44,310 nt of DNA from JBGZFC01 sp964346495 (GCA_964346495.1 CAYFUW010000005.1:1-44310), one strand, 5' to 3'; positions 16,765 to 26,200 are shown, numbered from the stretch's first letter. Notes: generated by a model from the letters alone, not told the origin. Numbers and translations are program-made.

Positions 16765-19482
16765 ATGAACACAAAAAGAGTTTATACCTTCGGTAACGGA
16801 CAAGCTGAAGGACGTGCAGATATGAGAAATCTGCTGGGTGGTAAAGGTGCTAACCTTGCTGAAATGAATTTAATTGGCGTTCCGGTACCTCCGGGATTTA
16901 CCATTACTACAGAAGTTTGTAGCGAATACAACAAATATGGCAAAGATCATGTTGTTGAACTTCTTAAACCCGAAGTGGAAAAAGCAATCGCAAACATCGA
17001 AGAGTTGATGGGTGCTAAATTCGGTGACAAAGAGAATCCCTGCTTAGTTTCTGTACGCTCTGGTGCTCGCGTTTCGATGCCCGGTATGATGGACACAGTT
17101 CTAAACCTTGGTTTAAATGACGATGCTGTTGAAGGAATCGCGAAAAAATCAGGTAATGAGCGTTTCGCTTGGGACTCTTACCGTCGTTTCGTACAAATGT
17201 ATGGTGACGTTGTTCTCGGAATGAAACCCGAAAGCAAAGACGACATCGACCCATTTGAAGATATAATGGAAGAGATGAAAGAAGCAAAAGGTATTACATT
17301 AGATACAGAATTTACCGTTGAGGACCTAAAAGAGTTGGTTAAACGCTTTAAAGCTGCAGTTAAAGAACAAACAGGAAGTGACTTCCCGGAAAGTGCCTGG
17401 GAACAACTTTGGGGTTCTATCTGTGCAGTATTTGATAGCTGGATGAACGAACGCGCTGTTCTTTATCGTAAAATGAATAACTTCTCTGACGAATGGGGTA
17501 CTGCAGTTAACGTACAAGCTATGGTTTACGGAAATATGGGTAAAACATCGGGTACAGGTGTTGCTTTCACTCGCGACTCTGCAACAGGAGAAGACATTTT
17601 CAACGGAGAATATCTAATCGATGCACAAGGTGAAGACGTTGTAGCAGGAGTACGTACACCGCAAGAAATTACTTTAGAAGGTTCACGTCGTTGGGCTAAA
17701 TTGCAAGGTGTATCTGAAGAAGATCGCGCTGCTAACTTCCCATCATTGGAAGAGGTTATGCCCGAGTGTGCTGCAGAACTTATCGAAGTACAACAAAAAC
17801 TAGAAGACTACTTTAAAGATATGCAAGACCTTGAGTTTACCATCCAAGACGGTAAATTGTGGATTTTGCAAACCCGTAACGGTAAACGTACAGGTGCGGC
17901 GATGATTAAAATTGCTATCGATATGCTTCACCAAGGATATATCGACGAAAAAACAGCACTACTACGTTGCGAACCGGAAAAACTTGACGAACTGTTACAC
18001 CCTGTATTCGACAAAAAAGTATTGGCAGAAAGCAAACCAATTACAAACGGATTGCCCGCATCACCCGGAGCTGCTGCAGGACAAATCGTTTTCCATGCCG
18101 ATGATGCTGAAAACTGGGCAAAAGAGGGTAAAAAAGTAATCCTTTGCCGTATCGAAACATCTCCTGAAGACCTTAGAGGTATGGCTTCTGCTGAAGGTAT
18201 CCTTACTGCTCGCGGAGGTATGACATCCCACGCAGCTGTTGTTGCTCGCGGTATGGGTAAATGTTGCGTTTCTGCAGCTAACGGTGTTGTTATCAACTAT
18301 AGAGATAGAACAATAACTATTCACGGTCAAGAGTTGAAAGAGGGTGATTGGATCTCTTTGAACGGAACTACCGGAAACGTTTACAAAGGACAAATTAAAA
18401 CGCAAGACGCAGAACTAGGAGAAGACTTCCTGGAACTGATGAAAATTGCCGACAAATATACTCGCATGAACGTTCGCACCAATGCTGACACTCCACGTGA
18501 AGCAGAGGTTGCTCGCAACTTCGGTGCAACAGGTATCGGACTTTGCCGTACAGAGCATATGTTCTTCGAAGAAGACAAAATCGTTCCAATGCGTGAAATG
18601 ATTCTTGCTAAAGACGAAGAGGGACGCCGTACAGCATTAGCTAAACTTCTACCATTACAGAAGAAAGACTTCAAAGGTATTTTCGCAGCTATGGACGGAC
18701 TTCCGGTAACTGTTCGCTTGCTTGACCCACCATTGCACGAATTTGTTCCGCACGAAGAAAAAGAACAAAAAGAAATGGCAAAAGTAATGGGCATCTCATT
18801 TGAAGAGGTTCATGAAAGAGTAGAAGGCTTGATGGAATCTAACCCAATGTTAGGATTGCGTGGCTGTCGTCTAGGAAACATGTATCCTGAAATTACAGAA
18901 ATGCAAACACGCGCTATCATGGAAGCTGCTTTAGAACTGAAAAAAGAGGGTGTAAAAGCAATTCCTGAAATTATGGTTCCGCTTACAGGTATCGTTCACG
19001 AGTTTAAAGCACAAAAAGATGTTATCGAAGCTACTATTGAAAAAGTATTCGCAGAATATAACGATACTATCGAATATCATATCGGTACAATGATTGAGAT
19101 TCCACGTGCTACACTTACAGCGAACCACATAGCAGCAGAAGCAGACTTCTTCTCATTCGGTACAAACGACTTGACACAAATGACATTTGGTTACAGCCGC
19201 GACGACGTAGCGAAATTCCTTCCGATGTATATTGAGAAAGGTATTTTGAAACACGACCCGTTTGCAATTCTTGACCAAACTGGTGTTGGACAATTAGTTA
19301 ACTTGGCTGTGGAAAGAGGACGTGCTGAAAAACCGACTCTAAAATGCGGTATTTGCGGTGAACACGGAGGAGAACCTTCATCAGTTAAATTCTGCCACCG
19401 TGCAGGACTAGACTATGTTTCTTGCTCACCTTTCCGTGTACCTATTGCACGCTTAGCAGCAGCACAAGCAGCTATTGAGTAA
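16765..19482 (+). CDS. ppdK: Pyruvate, phosphate dikinase
   Basis: PPDK interconverts pyruvate + ATP + Pi and PEP + AMP + PPi, linking glycolysis and gluconeogenesis in many anaerobes. The 905-residue protein has an N-terminal ATP-grasp region (GGKGANLAEMNLIGVPVPPGFTIT and SVRSGARVSMPGMMDTVLNLGLND). The swivelling phosphohistidine domain carries His489 in GGMTSHAAVVARGMGK. The C-terminal PEP/pyruvate barrel ends with KCGICGEHGGEPSSV, in which Cys864 is the expected catalytic Cys. Length and motifs match the family throughout. It appears monocistronic, with codon use typical of a highly expressed gene and a Bacteroidota-type promoter box upstream. Confidence 0.97.
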   Translation: MNTKRVYTFGNGQAEGRADMRNLLGGKGANLAEMNLIGVPVPPGFTITTEVCSEYNKYGKDHVVELLKPEVEKAIANIEELMGAKFGDKENPCLVSVRSGARVSMPGMMDTVLNLGLNDDAVEGIAKKSGNERFAWDSYRRFVQMYGDVVLGMKPESKDDIDPFEDIMEEMKEAKGITLDTEFTVEDLKELVKRFKAAVKEQTGSDFPESAWEQLWGSICAVFDSWMNERAVLYRKMNNFSDEWGTAVNVQAMVYGNMGKTSGTGVAFTRDSATGEDIFNGEYLIDAQGEDVVAGVRTPQEITLEGSRRWAKLQGVSEEDRAANFPSLEEVMPECAAELIEVQQKLEDYFKDMQDLEFTIQDGKLWILQTRNGKRTGAAMIKIAIDMLHQGYIDEKTALLRCEPEKLDELLHPVFDKKVLAESKPITNGLPASPGAAAGQIVFHADDAENWAKEGKKVILCRIETSPEDLRGMASAEGILTARGGMTSHAAVVARGMGKCCVSAANGVVINYRDRTITIHGQELKEGDWISLNGTTGNVYKGQIKTQDAELGEDFLELMKIADKYTRMNVRTNADTPREAEVARNFGATGIGLCRTEHMFFEEDKIVPMREMILAKDEEGRRTALAKLLPLQKKDFKGIFAAMDGLPVTVRLLDPPLHEFVPHEEKEQKEMAKVMGISFEEVHERVEGLMESNPMLGLRGCRLGNMYPEITEMQTRAIMEAALELKKEGVKAIPEIMVPLTGIVHEFKAQKDVIEATIEKVFAEYNDTIEYHIGTMIEIPRATLTANHIAAEADFFSFGTNDLTQMTFGYSRDDVAKFLPMYIEKGILKHDPFAILDQTGVGQLVNLAVERGRAEKPTLKCGICGEHGGEPSSVKFCHRAGLDYVSCSPFRVPIARLAAAQAAIE

Positions 19483-19527
19483 TATACGTTAGCCATTGGC
19501 TTTTGGCTTTTGGCGATTAAATAAGTT

Positions 19528-19564
19528 TACGGGCATTGTGGTTTTTTTAACTGCATTGCCCGTA
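19528..19564 (+). terminator. Possible terminator-like hairpin after ppdK
   Basis: TACGGGCA (19528-19535) pairs with TGCCCGTA (19557-19564) over a 21-nt loop containing TTTTTTT. The downstream bases (TTGTATCAG) are not a good T tract, so termination is uncertain. Confidence 0.4.
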
Positions 19565-19573
19565 TTGTATCAG

Positions 19574-19642
19574 TTAAGTAGCAGCTAATTTAAAATTAGT
19601 AGCTACTTAATCAAAATTACGAAATCCGAAATCGCAAATAAA
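19574..19642 (+). repeat. Palindromic intergenic repeat, copy A
   Basis: A 37-bp imperfect palindrome, with arms TTAAGTAGCAGCTAATTT and AAATTAGTAGCTACTTAA, is followed by a flank ACGAAATCCGAAATCGCAAA. Related palindrome-plus-flank units occur at 36083-36147 (same orientation) and 39511-39576 (inverted). Confidence 0.7.
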
Positions 19643-19746
19643 AAGTCTTTACTCTTTGCTCTTTATTCTTTTTTCCTTGTTCTCAATAAAACCGTAGGAA
19701 AACCAAAATAAAACTGTCTTAATAATAAACATAAAACATATTTATT

Positions 19747-20292
19747 TTGTCAGATTCAAAACTCATACAAGATATCCTTGCAGGTAACAACAACGCTTTT
19801 AGGGAATTAATAGAGAAATACCAAGACAGAGTATTTCGTACCGCTATGGGTTTTGTCCACTCTAAAGAAGATGCCGAAGATATTACACAAGAAGTTTTTA
19901 TAAACGTTTTTCAATCTCTACATAAATTCAAGGGAGATTCAGAGTTTTCAACCTGGATATATAGAATCACTGTAAACAATAGTCTTAACTTTATAAACAG
20001 AAACAAAAAAAACTGGTTCTTGCAATCGATTGACGAGATTTTCAATAAATCGGATGACAACAATACACCTCTGGAAGATTTAGAGATGAAAGAACGTGAT
20101 GAAAGAATAAAAAAAGCTATAGATTCCCTTCCCGAATCACAACGAACAGCATTCGTTCTGAGCAAATACGAGGAACTTTCGCAAAGAGAGATTGCACAAA
20201 TAATGAAAAGAACAGAAGGTGCAATAGAACAACTTTTACAGCGTGCAAAAAACAATCTTCAAAAAAAATTGGAACAAGACCGTAGGAAATAG
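19747..20292 (+). CDS. ECF-type RNA polymerase sigma factor
   Basis: This 181-residue sigma-70 family protein has only regions 2 and 4, as in the extracytoplasmic function group. Region 2 contains EDAEDITQEVFINVFQSLHKFKGDSEFSTWIYRITVNNSLNFI. Region 4 contains the helix-turn-helix ELSQREIAQIMKRTEGAIEQLLQRAKNNLQKKL. The start is the TTG at 19747, which gives the normal family N-terminus; no ATG is available before region 2. It heads a four-gene run with a one-TM protein (probable anti-sigma factor), a Spy/CpxP-like periplasmic protein and a secreted small protein. That arrangement suggests an envelope or metal stress response. Confidence 0.92.
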   Translation: MSDSKLIQDILAGNNNAFRELIEKYQDRVFRTAMGFVHSKEDAEDITQEVFINVFQSLHKFKGDSEFSTWIYRITVNNSLNFINRNKKNWFLQSIDEIFNKSDDNNTPLEDLEMKERDERIKKAIDSLPESQRTAFVLSKYEELSQREIAQIMKRTEGAIEQLLQRAKNNLQKKLEQDRRK

Positions 20293-20329
20293 ATATATAT
20301 ATTGTCTAAATAATAGAAACAGCAGCAAA

Positions 20330-20623
20330 ATGAAAACAAATCGATACATAGACGACTTTATACAACGAGAAAAAGAGATTGAGCCAAATCCTTTTTTAAG
20401 CACTAAGGTAATGGCGAAGCTGGAAAACTCGAAAGAGATTGCAACTGTAAAACAGCCGATTTGGAGAGTAGTACCAATCGTGGCAAGCATTGCAATAGCT
20501 GCATTTCTGGGCATTTCAATCGGTAATGATTACATAGAAAATGAGTCGCCGGAATATGTGATGAATATTAATGACAGTCAGATAGAAAACTTAAGCTACT
20601 ACAACTTTGACGATTATGAATAG
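20330..20623 (+). CDS. Single-pass membrane protein, putative anti-sigma factor
   Basis: This 97-residue protein starts at the ATG at 20330, 37 bases after the sigma factor. The first 45 residues are charged and presumably cytoplasmic (RYIDDFIQREKEIEPNPFLSTKVMAKLE). A hydrophobic segment follows at about residues 46-65 (VVPIVASIAIAAFLGISIG), then a short acidic tail outside (NESPEYVMNINDSQIENLSYYNFDDYE). It has no recognisable zinc-binding anti-sigma motif. Position and topology make an anti-sigma or sensor role plausible, but that is inference. Its stop codon overlaps the start of the next gene (ATGAATAG), so the two are likely translationally coupled. Confidence 0.75.
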   Translation: MKTNRYIDDFIQREKEIEPNPFLSTKVMAKLENSKEIATVKQPIWRVVPIVASIAIAAFLGISIGNDYIENESPEYVMNINDSQIENLSYYNFDDYE

Positions 20624-21164
20624 AACAAATAAAATATTGTGGGTAGTAGCCGTTTTACTGCTAATATTAAACCTGACAACTTTAGGTACTATCTTCTATC
20701 ACAACCAAAAGAATAAGAAAGATGATGTAGCTATCGTGTTAGACGAAAACAGACAAAACCCGCTTACCGGAAGGTTTTTCAGACAACAGCTTGGTTTCAA
20801 TGACAAACAAATGGATGCTTTTAGAGAAGCAAATCATGAATTCCAAGATAAAGCTAACGGGTTAATTTTTGAAATAGATTCATTAAAGTCAGAAACATTT
20901 GAAGAGTTAAACTCGGCAAACCCTGACACAATAAGAATTAACGAGTTATCGACACATATAGGCAAGCACCATATAGAACTTAAAAACATAACTAATGAGT
21001 TTTACTTGACGGTAAAGTCGGTTTGCGACTCTTCGCAACAAGAGATGCTAAAAGAAGCTTTTACACCGCTATTCAAAGACGGAAGCGAAACAAATGCAAA
21101 CATAAGATATCATAGAAACAGAGGAAACGGCAATTATCCTAAATTTAGAAACAGAAGAAATTAA
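20616..21164 (+). CDS. Spy/CpxP-like periplasmic (heavy-metal sensor type) protein
   Basis: This 182-residue protein has an N-terminal hydrophobic segment (KILWVVAVLLLILNLTTLGTIFY), probably a membrane anchor. The rest is a mainly helical periplasmic part. The region FFRQQLGFNDKQMDAFREANHEFQDKANGLIFEIDSLKSETFEEL fits the LTxxQ-type helices of the Spy/CpxP/CnrX group, which work as periplasmic chaperones or metal sensors. The tail is basic and rich in Arg, Asn and Gly (HRNRGNGNYPKFRNRRN). The start ATG overlaps the stop of the preceding putative anti-sigma gene by 8 bases. The frame could extend to a TTG at 20607, but the ATG is preferred. A role as signal input for the upstream sigma factor is inferred from position. 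Confidence 0.78.
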   Translation: MNRTNKILWVVAVLLLILNLTTLGTIFYHNQKNKKDDVAIVLDENRQNPLTGRFFRQQLGFNDKQMDAFREANHEFQDKANGLIFEIDSLKSETFEELNSANPDTIRINELSTHIGKHHIELKNITNEFYLTVKSVCDSSQQEMLKEAFTPLFKDGSETNANIRYHRNRGNGNYPKFRNRRN

Positions 21165-21203
21165 AGAATAAACAATAATAACATTTTAAAAATTACAACA
21201 ACA

Positions 21204-21620
21204 ATGAAAACAAAATTATTTATTTCAGCAATTGTGATGATGTTGTCACTTGGTGTAGTTTCAGCACAAAATCAAAAAACAGACAACGAAAAAGTAACCA
21301 CAACACAACAAAAAGGTCCAAGATTTGTCGATAATAACAACAACGATATTTGCGATAATTTCGAAAATGGAACACCTTTCAATAAAAATGCGAACGGTAA
21401 ACAACGACTTTTCGATGGTAGCGGACCACGCAAGGGTAATGCACAAGGTTTTAGGGGTGGCAGAGGAAGAGGTGTTAATAGAAATATTGACCCGGCTAAA
21501 GCACCCAGACGTTACTACAGACAAAATGATCAAATTGGTCTAAGAAACGGAAAAGGTAGTGCAGTAAACTTTATCGATGAAAATAAAGACGGTATCTGCG
21601 ACAGAAGACAAAATAATTAA
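21204..21620 (+). CDS. Small secreted protein with two Ca2+-loop-like motifs
   Basis: This 138-residue protein has a classical signal peptide (MKTKLFISAIVMMLSLGVVSAQ). The mature part is very hydrophilic. It contains two similar motifs near its ends, FVDNNNNDICDNFENG (about residues 41-56) and FIDENKDGICDRRQNN (about 123-138). Each has regularly spaced Asp/Asn plus one Cys, as in EF-hand, dockerin or thrombospondin-3 calcium loops. Between them is a Gly/Arg-rich linker (GFRGGRGRGVNRN). I do not recognise a named family. It lies 39 bases after the Spy-like gene and before a strong terminator, so it is the last gene of the sigma factor operon. Confidence 0.75.
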   Translation: MKTKLFISAIVMMLSLGVVSAQNQKTDNEKVTTTQQKGPRFVDNNNNDICDNFENGTPFNKNANGKQRLFDGSGPRKGNAQGFRGGRGRGVNRNIDPAKAPRRYYRQNDQIGLRNGKGSAVNFIDENKDGICDRRQNN

Positions 21621-21663
21621 AGAAGTAAAAGTTACAGCTTAATTAGGAGAGTGATTTTAACTA

Positions 21664-21695
21664 TAGAGGCGTGATATTATCACGTCTCTATTTTT
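21664..21695 (+). terminator. Terminator of the ECF sigma factor operon
   Basis: TAGAGGCGTGATA (21664-21676) pairs with TATCACGTCTCTA (21678-21690), with one G-T pair in the stem and the innermost bases forming the loop. It is followed directly by TTTTT. Confidence 0.85.
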
Positions 21696-21700
21696 ATATG

Positions 21701-21732
21701 AAAAAAGAAATGGCGGACATATCCGCCATTTC
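21701..21732 (-). terminator. Terminator of the glycogen gene pair
   Basis: GAAATGGCGGA (21707-21717) pairs perfectly with TCCGCCATTTC (21722-21732) around a CATA loop. On the minus strand the stem is followed by TTTTTT. It serves the minus-strand phosphorylase gene that ends at 21767. Confidence 0.88.
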
Positions 21733-21766
21733 CTAAAGATATCTTGTTAGATAAAGCTATAAATAG

Positions 21767-24334
21767 TTAGCTAATCCATTTAACGTAAGCAAAGTCCATT
21801 CTGTGCGGTAAATCCGAGTTTTTCGGGAAAACGCGTAATGCATATTGATGAGTTCCCGGATTTGTGAGTGCTTTTTTAGTTTGGAAATAGAGTTTAGAAC
21901 CATCGGTTTTAACCAGATCAAACTCATAAGACTCAATAAAAGTGGTTTTATTTGCCACTGCATCGTAATCTACCAATACACACTCAACACCTAAGTCGGC
22001 AATCATATCTTTTTTATCAATAACAACTTCGCCATAAACTGTTGAGTCGCCATTATTGATATCAACATCTTGCACATGTGAATAATTCACTTTCAGAATT
22101 TCCATATTGTCCCATTTTACAGCGGTATCTGCTTTCCAGTCAACAATTTCGCGAGCTTTTGCAAAATTATCGGCTTTCAATGCTTTTGAGCGTTCTGCAA
22201 GTTTATTATAGAATCTGTCGAAATAATCATCCATCATTCGTTTAGTAGTGTAGTTTGGAGCAATTTCCGACATAGATTTTTTAATAAACTGTACCCACTG
22301 ATGAGAGTATCCATTGCTATTGCGAGCAAAATATAGTGGAATAATCTCTTGTTCAAGTGTTGCATAAATAGTTGAAGCATCCAACTCATCCTGGAAATTT
22401 TGATCTTCATAAGTGCGCTTGTCTGTCAAAGCCCATCCTCCGCCTTCGGTATAACCTTCGTACCACCAGCCATCTAATACAGAGAAATTTAGAACTCCGT
22501 TCATCAACGCTTTTTCGCCTGATGTTCCTGATGCTTCTTGTTTACGAGTAGGCGTATTTAGCCAAACGTCAACTCCTGAAATTAATCGTTTTGCCAACTG
22601 CATATCGTAGTTTTCAAGGAAAATGATTTTTCCTAAGAACTCGGGACGACGAGATATCTCAACAATATGTTTAATCAGTGCCTGACCACCACCATCGGCA
22701 GGGTGAGCCTTTCCTGCAAAAATAAATTGTACAGGCTGCTCCGGATTATTCAGGATTCGGCTTAATCTGTCCAAATCTGAGAATAGCAGATGTGCACGTT
22801 TATATGTTGCAAAGCGACGAGAGAATCCAATTATCAACGCATTTGGATTTATTTCGTCAAGCATTGTGATAATTCTTGAAGGATCGGCCTGATTTTTCAA
22901 CCATCCGTCAGTAAACTCTTTGCGGATATATTCAACCAGTTTCTCTTTTAGGAGCATACGTAAGCCCCAAATCTTATCGTCGCTGATATCATATATCTTC
23001 TTCCAGATATCGGTGTTCGACTGGTCGTTATAGAAATTTTCATCGAAATTTCTTTCAAACATTATTTTGGTTGCAGATGATGCCCATGTTGGCAAATGCA
23101 CACCGTTTGTTACGTAACTCACATGCAATTCTTCAGGGAAGTATCCTTTCCATAAAGGCTGGAACATAACTTGTGAAACATCGCCGTGCAATTTACTAAC
23201 ACCGTTGGCTTCTTGTGCTGTATTCAGAGCAAAAACACTCATAGAGAAACGCTCATTCGAGCCCGGATTTTCTCTACCCATATCCATAAATTGTTGCCAA
23301 TTTATTCCCATTTGAGAAGAGAGCGGCTCCATGTATCTCCTTACCATATCTTCGTCGAAATAGTCGTGTCCTGCCGGAACCGGAGTATGTACGGTATATA
23401 ACGACGATGCTCTTACTATCTCAAGAGCAACATTATACGATAGATTATGCTCTGTTATATATTCTTTCAATCTGTATGCATTGATAAAGGCTGCGTGTCC
23501 TTCATTCATATGATACACATCTTTTTTAATTTTCAACTTTCTCAACAAAAGCATACCTCCTACACCAAGCAGATACTCCTGTCTCATTCGGTTCTCCCAA
23601 TCGCCACCGTAAAGCTGATGCGTAATACAACGGTCGTGCTCTGCATTCAGCTCCAAATCTGTATCTAAAAGGTAAAGATTGATCCTACCAACCGAAACAC
23701 ACCAAATATTGGAATACAACACCCGGTCTAAGAATGGGATTTCGAGAATCATCGGAGTGTTATCATTGTTCATAACTTGCTTAATAGGCAAGCTTCCAAA
23801 GTTTTGAGCTTCATAATTCGCTATCTGGTCACCATCTCTTGAAAGTGTTTGAGTAAAATAGCCGTATCTATACAGAAGACCAACAGCCGTCATATCTACC
23901 CTGCTATCACTAGCCTCTTTCAAATAGTCACCTGCCAATACTCCCAAGCCTCCTGAATAAATTTTCAGAATTACACTTAGGCCATACTCCATACTAAAAT
24001 ATGCAACGCTCGGTCGGCTTTGGTCGTATGGCACTTTCATATAATCTTTAAACTTATAGTAAACAGTGTTAATTCTGTCCATCAACTCTCCATCGTTGAG
24101 AACTTGTTCAGCTACTTCGGCTCGAAGATTTTGTAGAAACAGAATCGGATTTTTTCCGCTTTTACTAAACTCATCTTTATCAACTAGTTCAAAAAGATCT
24201 TTAGCTTCTCCGTTCCACACCCACCAAAGATTATATGCAATCTCTTCCAAGGGTTTTAGTGAATCCGTAAGTCTTGAATGAACATGTACATCACGCCACA
24301 CGGGTGAGTTTGAATAGCTCGATTTAATAATCAT
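21767..24334 (-). CDS. glgP: Alpha-glucan (glycogen/maltodextrin) phosphorylase
   Basis: This GT35 enzyme releases glucose-1-phosphate from alpha-1,4-glucans, using PLP as cofactor. The 855-residue protein belongs to the TIGR02094 branch, with an N-terminal DUF3417-type region (PLEEIAYNLWWVWNGEAKDLF). The family stretches VAYFSMEYGLS, GGLGVLAGDYLKEASD and HMNEGHAAF are present. The PLP-site region is KQEASGTSGEKALMNGVLNFSVLDGWW. The C-terminal tail (about residues 720-855) is a beta-rich extension seen in Bacteroidota forms. It lies 85 bases downstream of the glycogen synthase gene on the same strand, so synthesis and breakdown of storage glucan are encoded together. Confidence 0.94.
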   Translation of the reverse strand: MIIKSSYSNSPVWRDVHVHSRLTDSLKPLEEIAYNLWWVWNGEAKDLFELVDKDEFSKSGKNPILFLQNLRAEVAEQVLNDGELMDRINTVYYKFKDYMKVPYDQSRPSVAYFSMEYGLSVILKIYSGGLGVLAGDYLKEASDSRVDMTAVGLLYRYGYFTQTLSRDGDQIANYEAQNFGSLPIKQVMNNDNTPMILEIPFLDRVLYSNIWCVSVGRINLYLLDTDLELNAEHDRCITHQLYGGDWENRMRQEYLLGVGGMLLLRKLKIKKDVYHMNEGHAAFINAYRLKEYITEHNLSYNVALEIVRASSLYTVHTPVPAGHDYFDEDMVRRYMEPLSSQMGINWQQFMDMGRENPGSNERFSMSVFALNTAQEANGVSKLHGDVSQVMFQPLWKGYFPEELHVSYVTNGVHLPTWASSATKIMFERNFDENFYNDQSNTDIWKKIYDISDDKIWGLRMLLKEKLVEYIRKEFTDGWLKNQADPSRIITMLDEINPNALIIGFSRRFATYKRAHLLFSDLDRLSRILNNPEQPVQFIFAGKAHPADGGGQALIKHIVEISRRPEFLGKIIFLENYDMQLAKRLISGVDVWLNTPTRKQEASGTSGEKALMNGVLNFSVLDGWWYEGYTEGGGWALTDKRTYEDQNFQDELDASTIYATLEQEIIPLYFARNSNGYSHQWVQFIKKSMSEIAPNYTTKRMMDDYFDRFYNKLAERSKALKADNFAKAREIVDWKADTAVKWDNMEILKVNYSHVQDVDINNGDSTVYGEVVIDKKDMIADLGVECVLVDYDAVANKTTFIESYEFDLVKTDGSKLYFQTKKALTNPGTHQYALRVFPKNSDLPHRMDFAYVKWIS

Positions 24335-24419
24335 TTTTTCTAAAAGTATTAATTAATAATTTGTTTTTTCTATTTATAAAATTGTAATGTCACTTATTAT
24401 CAAGGGTAAATCTGTTTTT

Positions 24420-26102
24420 TTAAATATGATACGGTTTCGATAATCGGATGAACGAGTTATGCAAAGCAACACTATATGCTTCCTGATAATAAGTAATAAA
24501 GTGTTTCCAATCTGCTTTGTTCGACAGTGTCGCTGCTTTTTTCTTCAAACCTGCGATCTGCTCGTTACTTTTTAGCGAAAAATCGTAAATTGTAGTTGCT
24601 ATCTCTTCCACAACTTCGTTGTTATTGGTGTCGTTTCTAAATATAACCTGAACTCCATCGTCAATGGTCATCTCTTTATTTTTACTTTTCTTAGCCCATA
24701 CACCAAAACCTGACAAACTAGTCGTAATGGTGGGAATAGAAAATGCGACACTTTCGTGTGGCGTATAACCCCAAGGCTCATAATATGACGGAAAAACCGA
24801 AATATCCAAACCGATTAGAAGGTCGTAATAGCTCATATTGAAAACTCCATCATCTCCGTTGAGATAAGAGGGTACAAAGATAATCTTTACTCTTCTGTTT
24901 TCCTTATTGGATAATCCCAAATGTCTTACATGTTGCAATACCCTATCGTGCTGAGGTTCGTGCAGTTCGTGTGTGGTAAACAGAAATTGGTTGTTTATAT
25001 CTTTTTCCGTTTTGTTGTTGACTGAATTTTCAATTAACTCCTTGTTTGGTCCTTTTATCCATGCCGGAATCATTATCAGAGCAACAATATCTTTCGAAAG
25101 TTGCTGCATATTGTTTAGATATGACATGGCTTCGATAAATACATCCAAACCTTTGTTTTTATATTCGTATCGTCCGCTTATTCCAACAAGCAGAGCATCA
25201 GAATCTATTTGATAACCAAGCATCTTTTCAGTTACTTCTATCAATTTCTCACGGGCTTGTGCCTGTGCTTTACGATAAGCAGCCCCTTTTGGAATAAAAC
25301 CTTTTTCAAACCCATTAGGTGTAACCACATCAGGCTGTCTTTGCAAAAACTGCTTACACTCTTGTGCGGTAATATCGCTCACAGTAGTAAAACAGTCTGC
25401 ATTTTGCGCAGCCATTTTTTCCACAGAGTGTTTTGCAACCATATTCAGCTCGCGAGCCATCCAATCTCCATTGTAATTTGTCAAGTTGTTATAAAGCGGA
25501 AGATTATTTCCGGCTATAGAACGCCCCATGCTTGTTGCATGTGTTGTGAAAACGGTCGCAATTTTAGGTGTATTTTTTTTCAAATATAACACACCCATTC
25601 CCATTTGCCACTCGTTGAAATGAGCAATAACATTATAAGACTCTAAGCTGTTATATCGATAAAAACTTTCTATAACTACACCCGATGCATAGGCAAACAT
25701 ACATGAATCGTGATAATCCCCATAAGCCAACATGGAATCTACTTTAAAGTCGTTCCACATTTGAGCATAGATATCATTCTTTATATCAAAAAAACGATGA
25801 AAGTCAACAAGAAAAACAATCGGATTGCCGGGGACATTCCATCTGCCTATCCTAACTTGTATGTTTTGGACATTGGCAACATACTCCCGCCACTGTGCAA
25901 AAAGTTTATTATCTTCGATAAAATATGGGTTGCCTTCATCTTTTAATACATCGGGACCCACAAAAAAGAGTCTGTCTTTATATAGATTCTGCAACGTATT
26001 TGCTCTGGTAGATAACACAGTATAAATACCGCCAACCTTGTTGCATACTTCCCAACTTGTTTCAAAAATATAATCAGGTGTGTGATTCTTATCAATGTTC
26101 AT
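24420..26102 (-). CDS. GT3-type (eukaryote-like) glycogen synthase
   Basis: This 560-residue glycosyltransferase begins PDYIFETSWEVCNKVGGIYTVLSTRA. That matches the animal/yeast glycogen synthase start (GT3) better than the bacterial GlgA start (GT5, usually K-x-GGLGDV). Further GT3-like stretches are HFNEWQMG, ATVFTTHATSMGR, DVVTPNGF and the acid-residue motif FPSYYEPWGYTPHESVAFSIPTITT. GT3 enzymes use UDP-glucose, so UDP-glucose is the predicted donor. It is the first gene of a two-gene unit with the glucan phosphorylase and has a TATCTTTG promoter box just upstream. The gene is full-length and intact. Confidence 0.9.
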   Translation of the reverse strand: MNIDKNHTPDYIFETSWEVCNKVGGIYTVLSTRANTLQNLYKDRLFFVGPDVLKDEGNPYFIEDNKLFAQWREYVANVQNIQVRIGRWNVPGNPIVFLVDFHRFFDIKNDIYAQMWNDFKVDSMLAYGDYHDSCMFAYASGVVIESFYRYNSLESYNVIAHFNEWQMGMGVLYLKKNTPKIATVFTTHATSMGRSIAGNNLPLYNNLTNYNGDWMARELNMVAKHSVEKMAAQNADCFTTVSDITAQECKQFLQRQPDVVTPNGFEKGFIPKGAAYRKAQAQAREKLIEVTEKMLGYQIDSDALLVGISGRYEYKNKGLDVFIEAMSYLNNMQQLSKDIVALIMIPAWIKGPNKELIENSVNNKTEKDINNQFLFTTHELHEPQHDRVLQHVRHLGLSNKENRRVKIIFVPSYLNGDDGVFNMSYYDLLIGLDISVFPSYYEPWGYTPHESVAFSIPTITTSLSGFGVWAKKSKNKEMTIDDGVQVIFRNDTNNNEVVEEIATTIYDFSLKSNEQIAGLKKKAATLSNKADWKHFITYYQEAYSVALHNSFIRLSKPYHI

Positions 26103-26127
26103 AAATAACCAAATTTTCTAACGGGAA

Positions 26128-26135
26128 CAAAGATA
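26128..26135 (-). promoter_or_regulatory. Candidate -7 promoter box for the glycogen genes
   Basis: The minus strand reads TATCTTTG, 25 bases upstream of the glycogen synthase ATG. It is divergent from the mfd promoter box at 26201-26208. Confidence 0.5.
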
Positions 26136-26200
26136 ATAATTTGATGCGACTTTTTTAGTGAAAATTTCTAAAATATAGCTAATTACATAGTCAAAAAATA

